Positions 31,656 through 44,200 of a stretch of 64,000 bases of DNA are shown one piece after another (position 1 is the stretch's first letter; the number at the start of each line of letters is the position of its first letter). The stretch is from Stomorhina lunata (lineage: Eukaryota; Arthropoda; Insecta; Diptera; Rhiniidae), in NCBI GenBank assembly GCA_933228675.1, contig OW121740.1, forward strand, positions 131,781,799 to 131,845,798. The letters are read 5' to 3'. The notes beneath the pieces are model-generated. The model was not told the origin of the DNA and did no database searches. It saw only the letters and a program-made list of their open reading frames with translations. The position numbers were made by a program, and so were the translations under genes.

Positions 31656-34098
31656 GAAAATTTTGGATTTTAAATTTATATAGCGAAAATTTTTTATGTT
31701 AAAATTTAATACAGAAAATTTTGGGTGTTATAATTTTGAATGAAAAATTTTCGGTGTAAAATTTTTTATAGAAAATTTTAGGTGTTAAAATTTTATACAA
31801 AAAAATTTAGTCTTAAATTTTTATATAGAAAATTTTCGGTATTAAAATTTTATATAGAAAATTGTTAGTGCAAAAATTCTATATATAGAAAATTTTCGGT
31901 GAAAAAATTTTATACAGAAAATTTTTGGTGAAAAAATTTTATAAAGAAAATTTTCGGTAAAAAAATTTTATACAGAAAATTTTTGGTGAAAAAATGTTAT
32001 ATATAAAATTTTCGGTGTTAAAATTTTATATAGAAAATCTTCGGTGTTAAAATTTTATATAGCAAATTTTCGGTGTTAATGTTTTATATAGAAAATTTTC
32101 TGAGAAAATATTTTATATAGAAAATTTTCGGTGTTAAAATTTTATATAGAAAATTTTCGGTGTTAAAATTTTATATAGAAAATTTTCGGTGAAAAAATTT
32201 TATATAGAAAATTTTCGGTGTTAAATTTTTATATAGAAAATTTTCGGTGAAAAAATTTTATATAGAAAATTTTCGGTGAAAAAATTTTTTATAGAAAATT
32301 TTCGGTGAAAAAATTTTATATAGAAAATTTTCGGTGAAAAAATTTTATATAGAAAATTTTCGGTGAAAAAATTTTATATAGAAAATTTTCGGTGAAAAAA
32401 TTTTATATAGAAAATTTTCGGTGAAAAAAATTTATATAGAAAATTTTCGGTGAAAAAATTTTATATAGAAAATTTTTGGTGAAAAAATTTTATATAGAAA
32501 ATTATCAGTGAAAAAATTTTATATAGAAAATTTTCGGTGAAAAAATTTTATATAGAAAATTTTCGGTGAAAAAATTTTATATAGAAAATTCTCTGTGTTA
32601 AAATTTTATATAGAAAATTTTCGAGAAAAAATTGTATATAGAAAATTTTCGGTGAAAAAATTTTGTATATAAAATTTTCGGGAAAAAAATTTTATATAGA
32701 AAATTTTTGGTGAAAATTTTCGGTAAAAAATTTTATATAGAAAATTTTCGGTGTTAAAATTTTATATAGAAAATCTTCGGTGCTAAGATTTTATATAGAA
32801 AATTTTCGGTGTTTAAATTTTATATAAAAAATTTTCGGTGTTAAAATTTTGCATAGAAAATTTTCGGTGTTTAAATTTTATATAAAAACTTTTCGGTGTT
32901 AAAATTTTTTATAGAAAATTTTCGGTGTTAAAATTTTTTATAGAAAATTTTCGGTGAAAAAATTTTTTATAAAAAATTTTCGGTGTTACAATTTTTTATA
33001 GAAAATTTTCGGTGTTAAAATTTTATATTAAAAATTTTCGGTGTTAAAATTTTATATTAAAAATTTTCGGTGTTAAAATTTTATATTGAAAATTTTCGGT
33101 GTTAAAATTTTATATAGAAAATTTTCGGTGTTAAAATTTTATATTGAAAATTTTCGGTGTTTAAATTTTATATAGAAAATTTTCGGTGTTAAAATTTTAT
33201 ATAGAAAATTTTCGGTGAACAAATTTTATATAGAAAATTCTTTGTGTTAAAATTTTATATAGAAAATTTTCGAGAAAAAATTGTATATAGAAAATTTTCG
33301 GTGAAAAAATTTTGTATATAAAATTTTCGGGAAAAAAATTTTATATAGAAAGTTTTTGGTGAAAATTTTCGGCAAAAAATTTTATATAGAAAATCTTCGG
33401 TGTTAAAATTTTATATAGAAAATCTTCGGTGCTAAGATTTTATATAGAAAATTTTCGGTGTTAAAATTTTATATAGAAAATTTTCGGTGTTTAAATTTTA
33501 TATAAAAAATTTTCGGTGTTAAAATTTTGTATAGAAAATTTTCGGTGTTAAAATTTTATATAAAAACTTTTCGGTGAAAAAATTTTTTATAAAAAATTTT
33601 CGGTGTTACAATTTTTTATAGAAAATTTTCGGTGTTAAAATTTTATATTGAAAATTTTCGGTGTTAAAATTTTATGTAGAAAATTTTCATTGTTCAAATT
33701 TTATATTGAAAATTTTCGGTGTTAAAATTTTATATAGAAAATTTTCGGTGCTAAAATTTTATATAGAAAATTTTCGGTGTTAAAATTTTATATAGAAAAT
33801 TTTCGGTGCTAAAATTTTATATAGAAAATTTTCGGTGTTAAAATTTTCTTTAGCAAATTTTCGCTAAAAATATAAAAATTTTCGGTGCTAAAATTTTATA
33901 TAGAAAATTTTCGGTGTTAAAATTTTCTTTAGCAAATTTTCGCTAAAAATATAAAAATTTTTGGTGAAAAAATTTTTTATAGAAAATTTTCGGTGCTAAA
34001 ATTTTTTATAAAAAATTGTCGGTGCTAAAATTTTTTATAGAAATTTTTCGGTATTAAAATTGTATATAGAAAATTTTCGTTGTTAAAATTTTATTAAG
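31656..34098 (+). repeat. 29-bp CGGTG minisatellite array (family F), forward arm
   Basis: About 84 units of 29 bp: CGGTGTTAAAATTTTATATA followed by GAAAATTTT, with a GAAAAA variant replacing GTTAAAA in runs. Period verified at 32361 and 32390. A segment with odd-length units (CGAGAAAAAATTGTATATAG, then CGGGAAAAAAATTTTA) at about 32585-32830 recurs at about 33235-33480, so the array grew by block duplications of about 650 bp. Confidence 0.96.
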
Positions 34099-35539
34099 AT
34101 GATTATCCATACTTCCATTCTTTCGTACTGGCTATATAACTTATTTTTTACAATTTAACATTGGATATAAATGAGTTTCACTTAAAATAATTAAAGAAAT
34201 ATCTAGAATTGTTCTTATAAATTGCACGTCTTTAAAATCACTTAAAATGTTGCCAGTAAATCCTATTCATAAATTATTTTTCAAAACAAGTTTCTGAAAT
34301 TCTTAAATGAATTGGACTTCAAGTTTAATTTAAACTTGAACATATACAAACAATTTATAATTCTTATAGTTAGAGAAAAAGTTAAGAAAAAGTTTTATAA
34401 ATTTTAGTTAATGATTTTCTGCTTTTACTCAAGCAACAATGTTGCATAAATAGTTAGATACATATGTTGTATGTTGTAAGAGAAATACTCAATGTTATTT
34501 ATCTTCTGGGAAAAAACAAGCTGCATAATTTTATTACTTGAGGCAAAAAACTAAGATAAATGGTGATAAATTGAGATCTTTACATATATGTTTCTATACA
34601 TTTTTTTTGTTGGCAACCTTTAGTTAAGACATATTTATAAATTGACAATGTTGCAAACATTAAAAAAATGTTGCTTTAAAAACAAACATTTAATTCGAAA
34701 GTCTTTAAAGTGTTTTATGATCTCTGGCCAGAAGATGTAATGAAAAATTACATTAATAAACCAATGACTTGGTAGAAAACTATTTTTTATTAAAATTTCT
34801 TTAAACTTGATAAAATGAAAAACGAAAGTTTATCAACAAATCATTGACAAAAGACTGTTTGTAGCTTGAGCATAAATATTTTAGCTAAAGATTTAAACAG
34901 TGATCACTGAATAGGCAACCAACCGTTGCAGCCAGATCAAGCGATCAACCATCGAACCAACAATTGAACAACAAAAGCATCGTCATTCAGCCATCATTTT
35001 TATTACATTATTAACAACAACTTAATGTGAATGAATAAGTAATAATATTGTAATATTATTAATAACAATAACTAAAATAAAAAGTTCATTTACCGCTGTC
35101 AATGCTAACAGAGATTATTTTGCTTTCAACATTTTTTATTTTTGCTAGAGTTTCTGCAACTGTTGCTACTGCAAAATGCTACTTTTAGTGCCACTGATTG
35201 TTTTACTGTTTCGTTCAATTTTGTAGATCTTAATGTTAATATAATATTTTTTTCTGACTAAATTTATACATTTAATGAGTGACGTTGGATCTGTGGCTAT
35301 GGCTGGTTAATGACTCAAAGAAGATGAAAAAAAAAAAAACAACTTAAGTGCAAAAACGAGATTAAATGCTAAAGTTAAGGAAATATAAAGCACTTTGCGT
35401 CTCAAAGTCTATTAAAAATATTATCTTTTTTACAGAATAGCCAGATATTTAGTACATACATTTAGTGAAATTATAGAAGAAGAATTTTAATAATCAGAGT
35501 TTAATAATAAGGAGATATCGTTTTAGAACTTATTATATT
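34099..35539. other. Unique spacer between the inverted satellite arms
   Basis: About 1.44 kb of non-satellite DNA. It includes a relatively GC-rich patch at about 34905-34995 (CAACCAACCGTTGCAGCCAG, GATCAAGCGATCAACCATCG). There are no open frames of note and only half-palindrome traces (CAACAATGTTGC at about 34434). It would form the loop of a satellite hairpin. Confidence 0.6.
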
Positions 35540-38500
35540 TGAAGAAAATTTTCTATAAAAATATTAACACCGAAAATTTTTTATATAAAATTTTAACACC
35601 AAAAATTTTCTATAAAAAATTTTAACACCAAAAATTTTCTATATAAAATTTTTCAAACCGAAAATTTTTTATATAAAAAGTTTTCAAACTGAAAATTTGC
35701 GATATAAAATTTTTTCACCGAAGATTTTCTATGGAAAAATTTTTCACTAAAAATTTTCAATGTAATATTTTTTACGTAAAATTTTTTTATAAAAATCGTT
35801 ACACCGAAAATTTTCTATATAAAATTTTTACACCAAAAATTTTGTATCTTAAATTTTTAAACCGAAAATTGTCTATTTAAAATTTTTTTACCAAAAAAAT
35901 TTTGTAAGCCAAAAACTTTCTATAAAATTTTTCAAACCGAAAATTTTTATATAAAATTTTTGCATTGAAAGTTTTCTATGTAAAATTTTTTAAACTGAAA
36001 ATTTTGTGTATAAAATTTAAACACCGAAAATCTTCTATATAAAATTTTAACACCGAAAATTTACTATGTAGAATTTTTTAACCGAAAGTTTTCAATAAAA
36101 AATTTTTTCAGCTAAAATTTCAATAAAAGTATTTAAGCCGAAAATTTTCTATATAAAATTTTTTGTATACAAAATTTTTTCACCGAAAATTTTCTACATT
36201 AAATTTTTTCACCGAAAATTTTCTATATAAAATTTTTTCACGGAAAATTTTCTATACAAAATTTTTTCACCGAAAATTTTCCATATAAAATTTTAACACC
36301 GAAAATTTTCCATATAAAATTTTAACACCGAAAATTTTCTATGTAAAATTTTTCAAACCGAAAACTTTCTATATACAATTTTTTCACCGAAAATTTTCTA
36401 CATAAAATTTTAACACCGAAAATTTTCTATATAAAATTTGTTCACCAAAAATTTTCTATTTAAACTATATAAAATTTTTTCACCGAAAATTTTCTATATA
36501 AAATTTTAACACCGAAAATTTACTATATAAAATTTTTTCACCGAATATTTTCTATATAAAATTTTTTCACCGAAAATTTTCTATATAAATTTTTTTCACC
36601 GAAAATTTTCTATATAAAATTTTCCACTGAAAATTTTCTATATAAAATTTTAACACCGAAAATTTTCTATATAAAATTTGTTCACCGAAAATTTTCTATT
36701 TAAACTATATAAAATTTTTTCACCGAAAATTTTCTATATAAAATTTTAGCACCAAAAATTTACTATATAAAATTTTTTCACCGAATATTTTCTATATAAA
36801 ATTTTTTCACCGAAAATTTTCTATATAAATTTTTTTCACCGAAAATTTTCTATATAAAATTTTTCCACTGAAAATTTTCTATATAAAATTTTAACACCGA
36901 AAATTTTCTATATAAAATTTTTTCACCGAAAATTTTCTATATAAAATTTTTTCACCGAAAATTTTCTATATAAAATTTTTTCACCGAAAATTTTCTATAT
37001 AAAATTTTTTCACCGAAAATTTTCTATATAAAGTTGTTTCACCGAAAATTTTCTATATAAAATTTTTTCACCGAAAATTTTCTATATAAAATTTTTTCAC
37101 CGAAAATTTTCTATATAAAATTTTTTCACCGAAAATTTTCTATATAAAATTTTTTCACCGAAAATTTTCTATATAAAATTTTTTCACCGAAAATTTTTTA
37201 TATAAATTTTTTTCACCGAAAATTTTCTATATAAAATTTTTCCACCGAAAAGTTTCTATTTTTTCACCGAAAATTTTGTATATAAAATTTTAACACCGAA
37301 AATTTTCTATATAAAATTTTAACACCGAAAATTTTTTATATAAAATTTTAACACCGAAAATTTTCTATATAAAATTTTAACACCGAAAATTTTCTATATA
37401 AAATTTTAACACCGAAAATTTTCTATATAAAATTTTAACACCGAAAATTTTCTATATAATATTTTTCACCGAAAATTTTTTATATAAAAGTTTTCAAACC
37501 GAAAATTTTCGATATAAAATTTTTTCACCGAAAATTTTCTATACAAAAATTTTTCACTGAAAATTTTCAATGTAATATTTTTTACCGAAAATTTTTTTAT
37601 AAAAATTGTTACACCGAAAATTTTCTGTATAAAATTTTTACACCAAAAATTTTGTATCTTAAATTTTTAAACCGATTGTCTATTTAAAATTTTTTTACCA
37701 AAAAAATTTTGTAAACCAAAAACTTTCTATAAAATTTTTCAAACCGAAAATTTTTTTATAAAATTTTTGCATCGAAAATTTTCTATGTAAAATTTTTTAA
37801 ACTGAAAATTTTGTGTATAAAATTTTAACACCGAAAATCTTCTATATAAAATTTTAACACCGAAAATTTTCTATATAAAATTTTTTAACCGAAAGTTTTC
37901 TATAAAAAATTTTTTAGCTAAAATTTCAATAAAAGTATTTAAGCCGAAAATTTTCTATATAAAATTTTTTGTATACAAAATTTTTTCTATACAAAACTTT
38001 TTCACCGAAAATTTTCTACATTAAATTTTTTCACCGAAAATTTTCTATATAAAATTTTTTCACCGAAAATTTTCTATATAAAATTTTTTCACCGAAAATT
38101 TTCTATATAAAATTTTAACACCGAAAATTTACTATATAAAATTTTTTCACCAAAAATTTTCTATATAAATTTTTTTCACCGAAAATTTTCTATATAAAAT
38201 TTTTCCACTGAAAATTTTCTATATAAAATTTTAACACCGAAAATTTTCTATATAAAATTTTAACACCGAAAATTTTCTATATAAAATCTTTTCACCGAAA
38301 ATTTTCTATATAAAATTTTTTCACCGAAAATTTTCTATATAAAATTTTTTCACCGAAAATTTTCTATATAAAATTTTTTCACCGAAAATTTTCTATATAA
38401 AATTTTTTCACCGAAAATTTTCTATATAAAATTTTTTCACCGAAAATTTTCTATATAAAGTTTTTTCACCGAAAATTTTCTATATAAAATTTTTTCACCG

Positions 38501-39260
38501 AAAATTTTCTATATAAAATTTTTTCACCGAAAATTTTCTATATAAATTTTTTTCACCGAAAATTTTCTATATAAAATTTTTTCACCGAAAATTTTCTATA
38601 TAAAATTTTTTCACCGAAAATTTTCTATATAAAATTTTTTCACCGAAAATTTTCTATATAAAATTTTTTCACCGAAAATTTTCTATATAAATTTTTTTCA
38701 CCGAAAATTTTCTATATAAAATTTTTTCACCGAAAATTTTCTATATAAAATTTTTTCACCGAAAATTTTCTATATAAAATTTTTTCACCGAAAATTTTCT
38801 ATATAAAATTTTTTCACCGAAAATTTTCTATATAAAATTTTTTCACCGAAAATTTTCTATATAAAATTTTAACAACGAAAATTTTCAATATAAAATTTTA
38901 ACACAGAAAATTTTCTATATAAAATTTTTTCACCGAAAATTTTATATATAAAATTTTCAATGAAAATTTTCTATATAAAATTTTAACACCTAAAATTTTC
39001 TATTTAAAATCTTAACACCTAAAATTTTCTACATAAAATTTCTAAAACCGAACATTTTCTATAAGAAATTTTAAATTTTATCGGTATACAATTTTAACAC
39101 CGAAAATTTTCTTTATAAAATTTTTTCACCGAAAATTTTCTTTATAAAATTTTTTCACCGAAAATTTTCTATATAAAATATTTTTACCGACAATTTTCGA
39201 TATCAAATATTTTTACCGAAAATTTTCTATATAAAATTTGTTCACCGAAAATTTTCTAAT
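35540..39260 (-). repeat. 29-bp CGGTG minisatellite array (family G), inverted arm
   Basis: About 125 units that are the exact reverse complement of family F: CACCGAAAATTTTCTATATA followed by AAATTTTTT or AAATTTTAA. The central part is near-identical unit to unit. A long irregular segment at about 35640-36170 recurs at about 37470-37985 (offset about 1.8 kb), and a shorter one with TTTAAACTATATAAAA at about 36455 recurs at about 36697. This is higher-order repeat structure. Confidence 0.96.
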
Positions 39261-39299
39261 ATTAATTCCAAAATTTCATTGAAATTATGTGACTAATCA

Positions 39300-39755
39300 T
39301 TCAGCAACATGTTGCTGAGAGTCAAGATCTTAAATAAATGTTTGAGGCTACTCTGCTTGAAGTTAATTAAACATCAGCAACAAGTTGCTAAGAACTAAGA
39401 AATGACAATTTTTTTACATTTATAACTAAATTGGTAATATTTATTTCTGAAAATATTAGATATGTTGCGAAAGTATTAATTGCAATAATACCTTTCAGCA
39501 ACATGTTGCAAAGAGTAATATTGACTTTAGGTTTTAGTTTTTATTAAATGTTGTTACGGTTTAAAAAAAAAAAATAGAGTTTTTTGTAGAAGGAAAAGCA
39601 CAAAATGTGTGTAGACCGAAATATATGCGTGGATTTTGATGATATAATAGCAAAATGTTGCTTAAATGAAAATAGTGTTAAACCTATACTTTGGCTTAAT
39701 AAACAAACATTAAAATATGTTGCATAATATATAGTGCTTAGCAACATGTTGCTCA
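39300..39755. repeat. Palindrome cluster 3 (small)
   Basis: Exact GCAACATGTTGC at about 39304, 39498 and 39740, with a variant (GCAACAAGTTGC) at about 39377. It begins within 45 bp of the end of satellite G. Confidence 0.9.
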
Positions 39756-39759
39756 GAAA

Positions 39760-41275
39760 AAAAAAATTTGTTTAAATAATGTCAATCTTCTTCAATTATG
39801 TCTAAATTATATTTTAAAATATTTCTTAATATTTTAAAATGTACAAAATATGTTCGTTGCATAAACAAGTTATCTCTTTTGTTAAAAAATGTATTTCCCT
39901 GTCATTGGGGACCTCCTTAATATTTAAACTGTCAGTTTAAATATTCACACCACAATGACTTCATGTGTAATGTACAATATGATAGATAAAATGTAATGAG
40001 TTTTATATTAAATGCAATTGTTTGCCATTTGTGGTTGGTGCTTTTGCTCTGGTGTTGCTCATATATTTTTTTTTTTTTTGTTGCTGCTGCTATCGTTGCT
40101 GGCAGCTTCTGCAGCAATTGTTGTTTATTTATTATAAATGACGTTATCAGATTTTTAACACTTTCATTACTTAATGTATATACAGTTACTTAAAATTGTT
40201 CACTGCACTAATGAAGCCTGCAACACAAAAAATCTTTATTATTTTTATATATGTATCTCTACAATATTTCGCTAAAAGAAAATTGTTCAACGTTCAGTCA
40301 AACGTTATCAGTAAAATGCAATCAGCAGAAAATGAAAATAAAAATAAAAAATACTATAGAAAAAGAAGCAACGACTTCGTCTCGTTTTCGTTTATTATTT
40401 TTTCGAGAGGATTTCAAGCGTTAATTGTAATTTCCTTTAGCCAGTAATTTTTTTTTTTTTAAATGCAATGGATGCAAGTGAGAAAAAAATTAAAGTGAGA
40501 TATATTAATGTTTATGTATCATCACATATTGTCAGTTTTGTATGCATTTTGTAATATTGCAAGTTGCAGATACGATATATGTATAATTTTTTTTCTGACT
40601 CTTTTCGTTGTTTGTTTGTTAAGCGTTTTCAGTTTACACGTTTCTTTTATGGCATTTTAAATGCCGCCATAAATGTTGCATATTACTGCAATTTTTTCAC
40701 TTAAATTTAACATATGCTCTGCAATTTCTGTTGCACACTCATGTGAGGAGTTTGCAATCATTTTTTTTCTTTCATTTTGCAAATCTTTTGTTTGCTTTAC
40801 AAAACAATTGTCTGAATTTGTATGTAGGTTTCCTTAATGTTGCAGTGATTATTTCTGTTTTTTATTTGTTGTTGTTGTTGCTAAAGTTGGTGTGAGTAGA
40901 TACCAAATTGTTGTTGCTGTTGATTGCTTATATTAATACGCCTACAATTCTATTTATTTGCCATAAATAGTGGCATTTGCATGTATATTTTATTAAATTG
41001 CATTGTGTTACGTTTTTTTCCCGCTTATTTCAGGGTGCAGCAGCAACATTTGTTAAGAAATTAAGAAAAAGTGTTGGATTTTTCCTGTCTTCAAATTGTG
41101 CCACTAGTAAACATGTTGTCATAGAAATTGTAATTGTATGGTAGATATATTGCTTTCAATAGAAAAACAATTATGTACAATGTTTTTTTTTATGGCCAAC
41201 ATATGAAGCTTTTTGCGAAATTTTTCTTTTGGGCAATACTTAGTCAGGAAAACACGTAAAATATAATTTTGAAGT
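39760..41275. other. Unassigned stretch
   Basis: AT-rich, with GTT/GCT simple runs at about 40080-40125 and 40867-40882. Small open frames (39996-40193, 40196-40447 and others) have no domain. No gene recognised. Confidence 0.5.
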
Positions 41276-41279
41276 TAAA

Positions 41280-44200
41280 TAATAATGTTGCCAAATGTCT
41301 TGAGCAACAATGTTGCAATAGTGATAACTTAACATGAAGTTTTTGTAAGACAATGTACAAGATTTTATTAAAACAAAACATTTATAACAATAATACATAG
41401 TAAATTGAATTGAATTTCAAAATGTTGCAGCAACATTTTATTTCTATATTGGATTAAAACAAATTTTGTCATTTTGAAAAAGAATTTATACTAAGAAATG
41501 TATGAAATATCTAAAGCTGAACATGTTGCCCATGTATTTCATTAATCTGCAACATGTTGCAGAAACATTTTTTGATTGGATTGAAACATAATCTTCATGA
41601 AAACAAAAAATTATTTTAAAAAAGCCATGTATAATAATATAAATTAAATTGAATTTCATAATGTTGCAGCAACATTTTATTTCTCCATTGGATTGAAACA
41701 AATTTTGCTATCTTAAAAAATAATTTATACTAAGAAATTTATGAAATATCTAAAGTTTAACATGTTGTCTAGGCATTTCATTATGAAGATGCAACATGTT
41801 GCAGAAACATTTGTTCATTGAAACAAACTTTGTAATCTCCATGAAAACAAAAAATTATTTTATATTTGCATGAAAAAAACATTGTAACATGTTACTTCTC
41901 ATATTAATTAAATAGCAACATGTTCCAGAAACATTTAATTTTTTCATTGGATTTTATAAACTACACAAGATTTTACTGAAAAAAGCCATTTATAACAATA
42001 ATATAAAGTAAATTGAATTCAATTTCAAAATGTTGCAGCAACATTTTATTTCTCCGTTGGATTAAAACAAAATTTTTCATCTTGAAAAATAATTTATACT
42101 AAGAAATGTATTAAATATCTAAAGTCATTTCATTCCATTATTAAGCTGCAACAAGTTGCAGAAACATTTCTTCATTGAATTGAAACAAATTTTGTAATTT
42201 TCACGAAAACAAAATATTTTGTTCATTATTTGCATAAAAAAGTCTTCAGTAAATTTGTAACATGTTGCCGATACATCTTATATTAATTAAACAGCAACAT
42301 GTTTCAGAAACATTTATTTTTTTCATTCATTTTATAAAACACCGCACAAAAACGCCATTATAATAACATGTAATAATATAAAATAAATTGAATTTAATTT
42401 AAAATGTTGCAGCAACATTGAATTTCTCTTTTGGCCATCTTGAAAAATAATTTATACTTAGAAATGTATGAAATATCTAAAATTGAACATATTGACGATG
42501 TATTTCATTCCATTATTAAGCTGCAACATGTTGCAGAAACATTTCTTCATTGAATGGAAACAAATTTTGTAATATTTTTTTTAGCTTTCAACATTACAGA
42601 ATTCAACAAAGATGTTAGAATTACTTTTATTTCAATAGAATTGTAACATGTTGCCGACACATCTTATCTAAATTAAACAGCAACATGTTTCAGAAACATT
42701 TAATTTTTCCGTTGGATTAAAACAAAATGTTTGATCATTATTAAAACAAGAATTAAAACTAACGATTTGTATAAGATTATCAAGAGTATCGCAACACGTT
42801 GCTAACCGAAACATGTGGCAAAGTCTTTTTACATCGCAACATGTTACTGAAACATTTAACATTTTTATAGTAAAAATTTATTCATATAAAGAAATTTGTA
42901 AGAGATATGTTGAATATGTTGTATATATAATAAGTAACAACCATCCGCAACATGAGGCAGAAATAGTTCTTCTCAATCATGTTGCGACATGTTGCTGAAA
43001 CATTTAAAAATATTTAATATTATGGCAAATTATCTACAGAAATCAACTCTTCTCAGAAACTAAGCGAATTTTCTGGACGATAGTAAAAACTTATACTTAT
43101 TGCAACATGTTGCAGCAACTTTTCGATAAGTTTCATACTTAATCGTTATGAAAACCGATTCAATTTTTTGTAGAAAACTTTTAAAATTGAGAACTTAATA
43201 TTAATTATCTATAGAAATTATGTATAAAAATCTGCTCTAGTCAGAAACTTAGCAATTTTAATACAAAATTTAATAAAAAAAAAATGAAATTACGTTATGT
43301 CTTGAAATAATGGGAAACCCGTAATTGTTTCGAAACATTTTGCTATTTTTTTTATTTACTTTTAATGCAAATGAACTAAAATTTCTTACGATTTTGAATT
43401 GAAAACTTTTATATATTGAAACTCGTTTCTTCGCAACATGTTGCTCAAGATTTGGCCTTACATCTCATTGATATTTAAGCTTTTGAAGCATTAACAAAAT
43501 CATTACAAACTTTATTTTTAAACTTTTTCCATAAATGTTCAACAAAGGTTTCTGCAACATGTTGCCACAAACATAAATTTACAGCTTTTCCCATTATTTT
43601 AAGACTTGTTTTCAGCGAAATCATAAAGCAACCACCATTTACAAATTTCGCAGCCAACTAACTACTTGTTTCATGTAAATCTTTTTATTATCACCATTAA
43701 ATGGTAAATTACTAGCCACTAGTAAGTAACCTGTCCTTCTGTCGTTAAATTACAATATCTTTGCTTGTTTTTTTGTTATTCCTTGCCCCCAAACATAATG
43801 ACATTGTAAATCTATAATAAACATTTTTGTAATTATTTACAATTATTTGTCAACTAATCTCTTAAACAATATTTGTAAACAATTTATTTTGGAAACTTTC
43901 AAAGGCAAATTTCGGTGTAAACTTTTGCACCCACATACAGAAAACAAAAACAAAATCACTGAAAATATTAGGAGCTTTACAAGAAAAGTAACATAGGCAA
44001 TAATTTTAAGCTGTGACTTTTATACACTCGTATTGCAATTGGAAATTTTTTAGACATAAAAGAAAATCAGCTTAAACAAGGTATTAACAACAATTGTCAT
44101 AAGTGTACAGCAATTGCATAAATATGACACCAAATGACAAAACTACTAGTTGCAAAATAGCAAAAGGCTTTTACGCAGTTGCACGCCACACGCACCAGGG

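Noticed and set aside
1..39260. CRISPR array, because repeats are about 29-31 bp
   Set aside because: Units are directly contiguous with no spacers, and the window is clearly eukaryotic with spliced genes.
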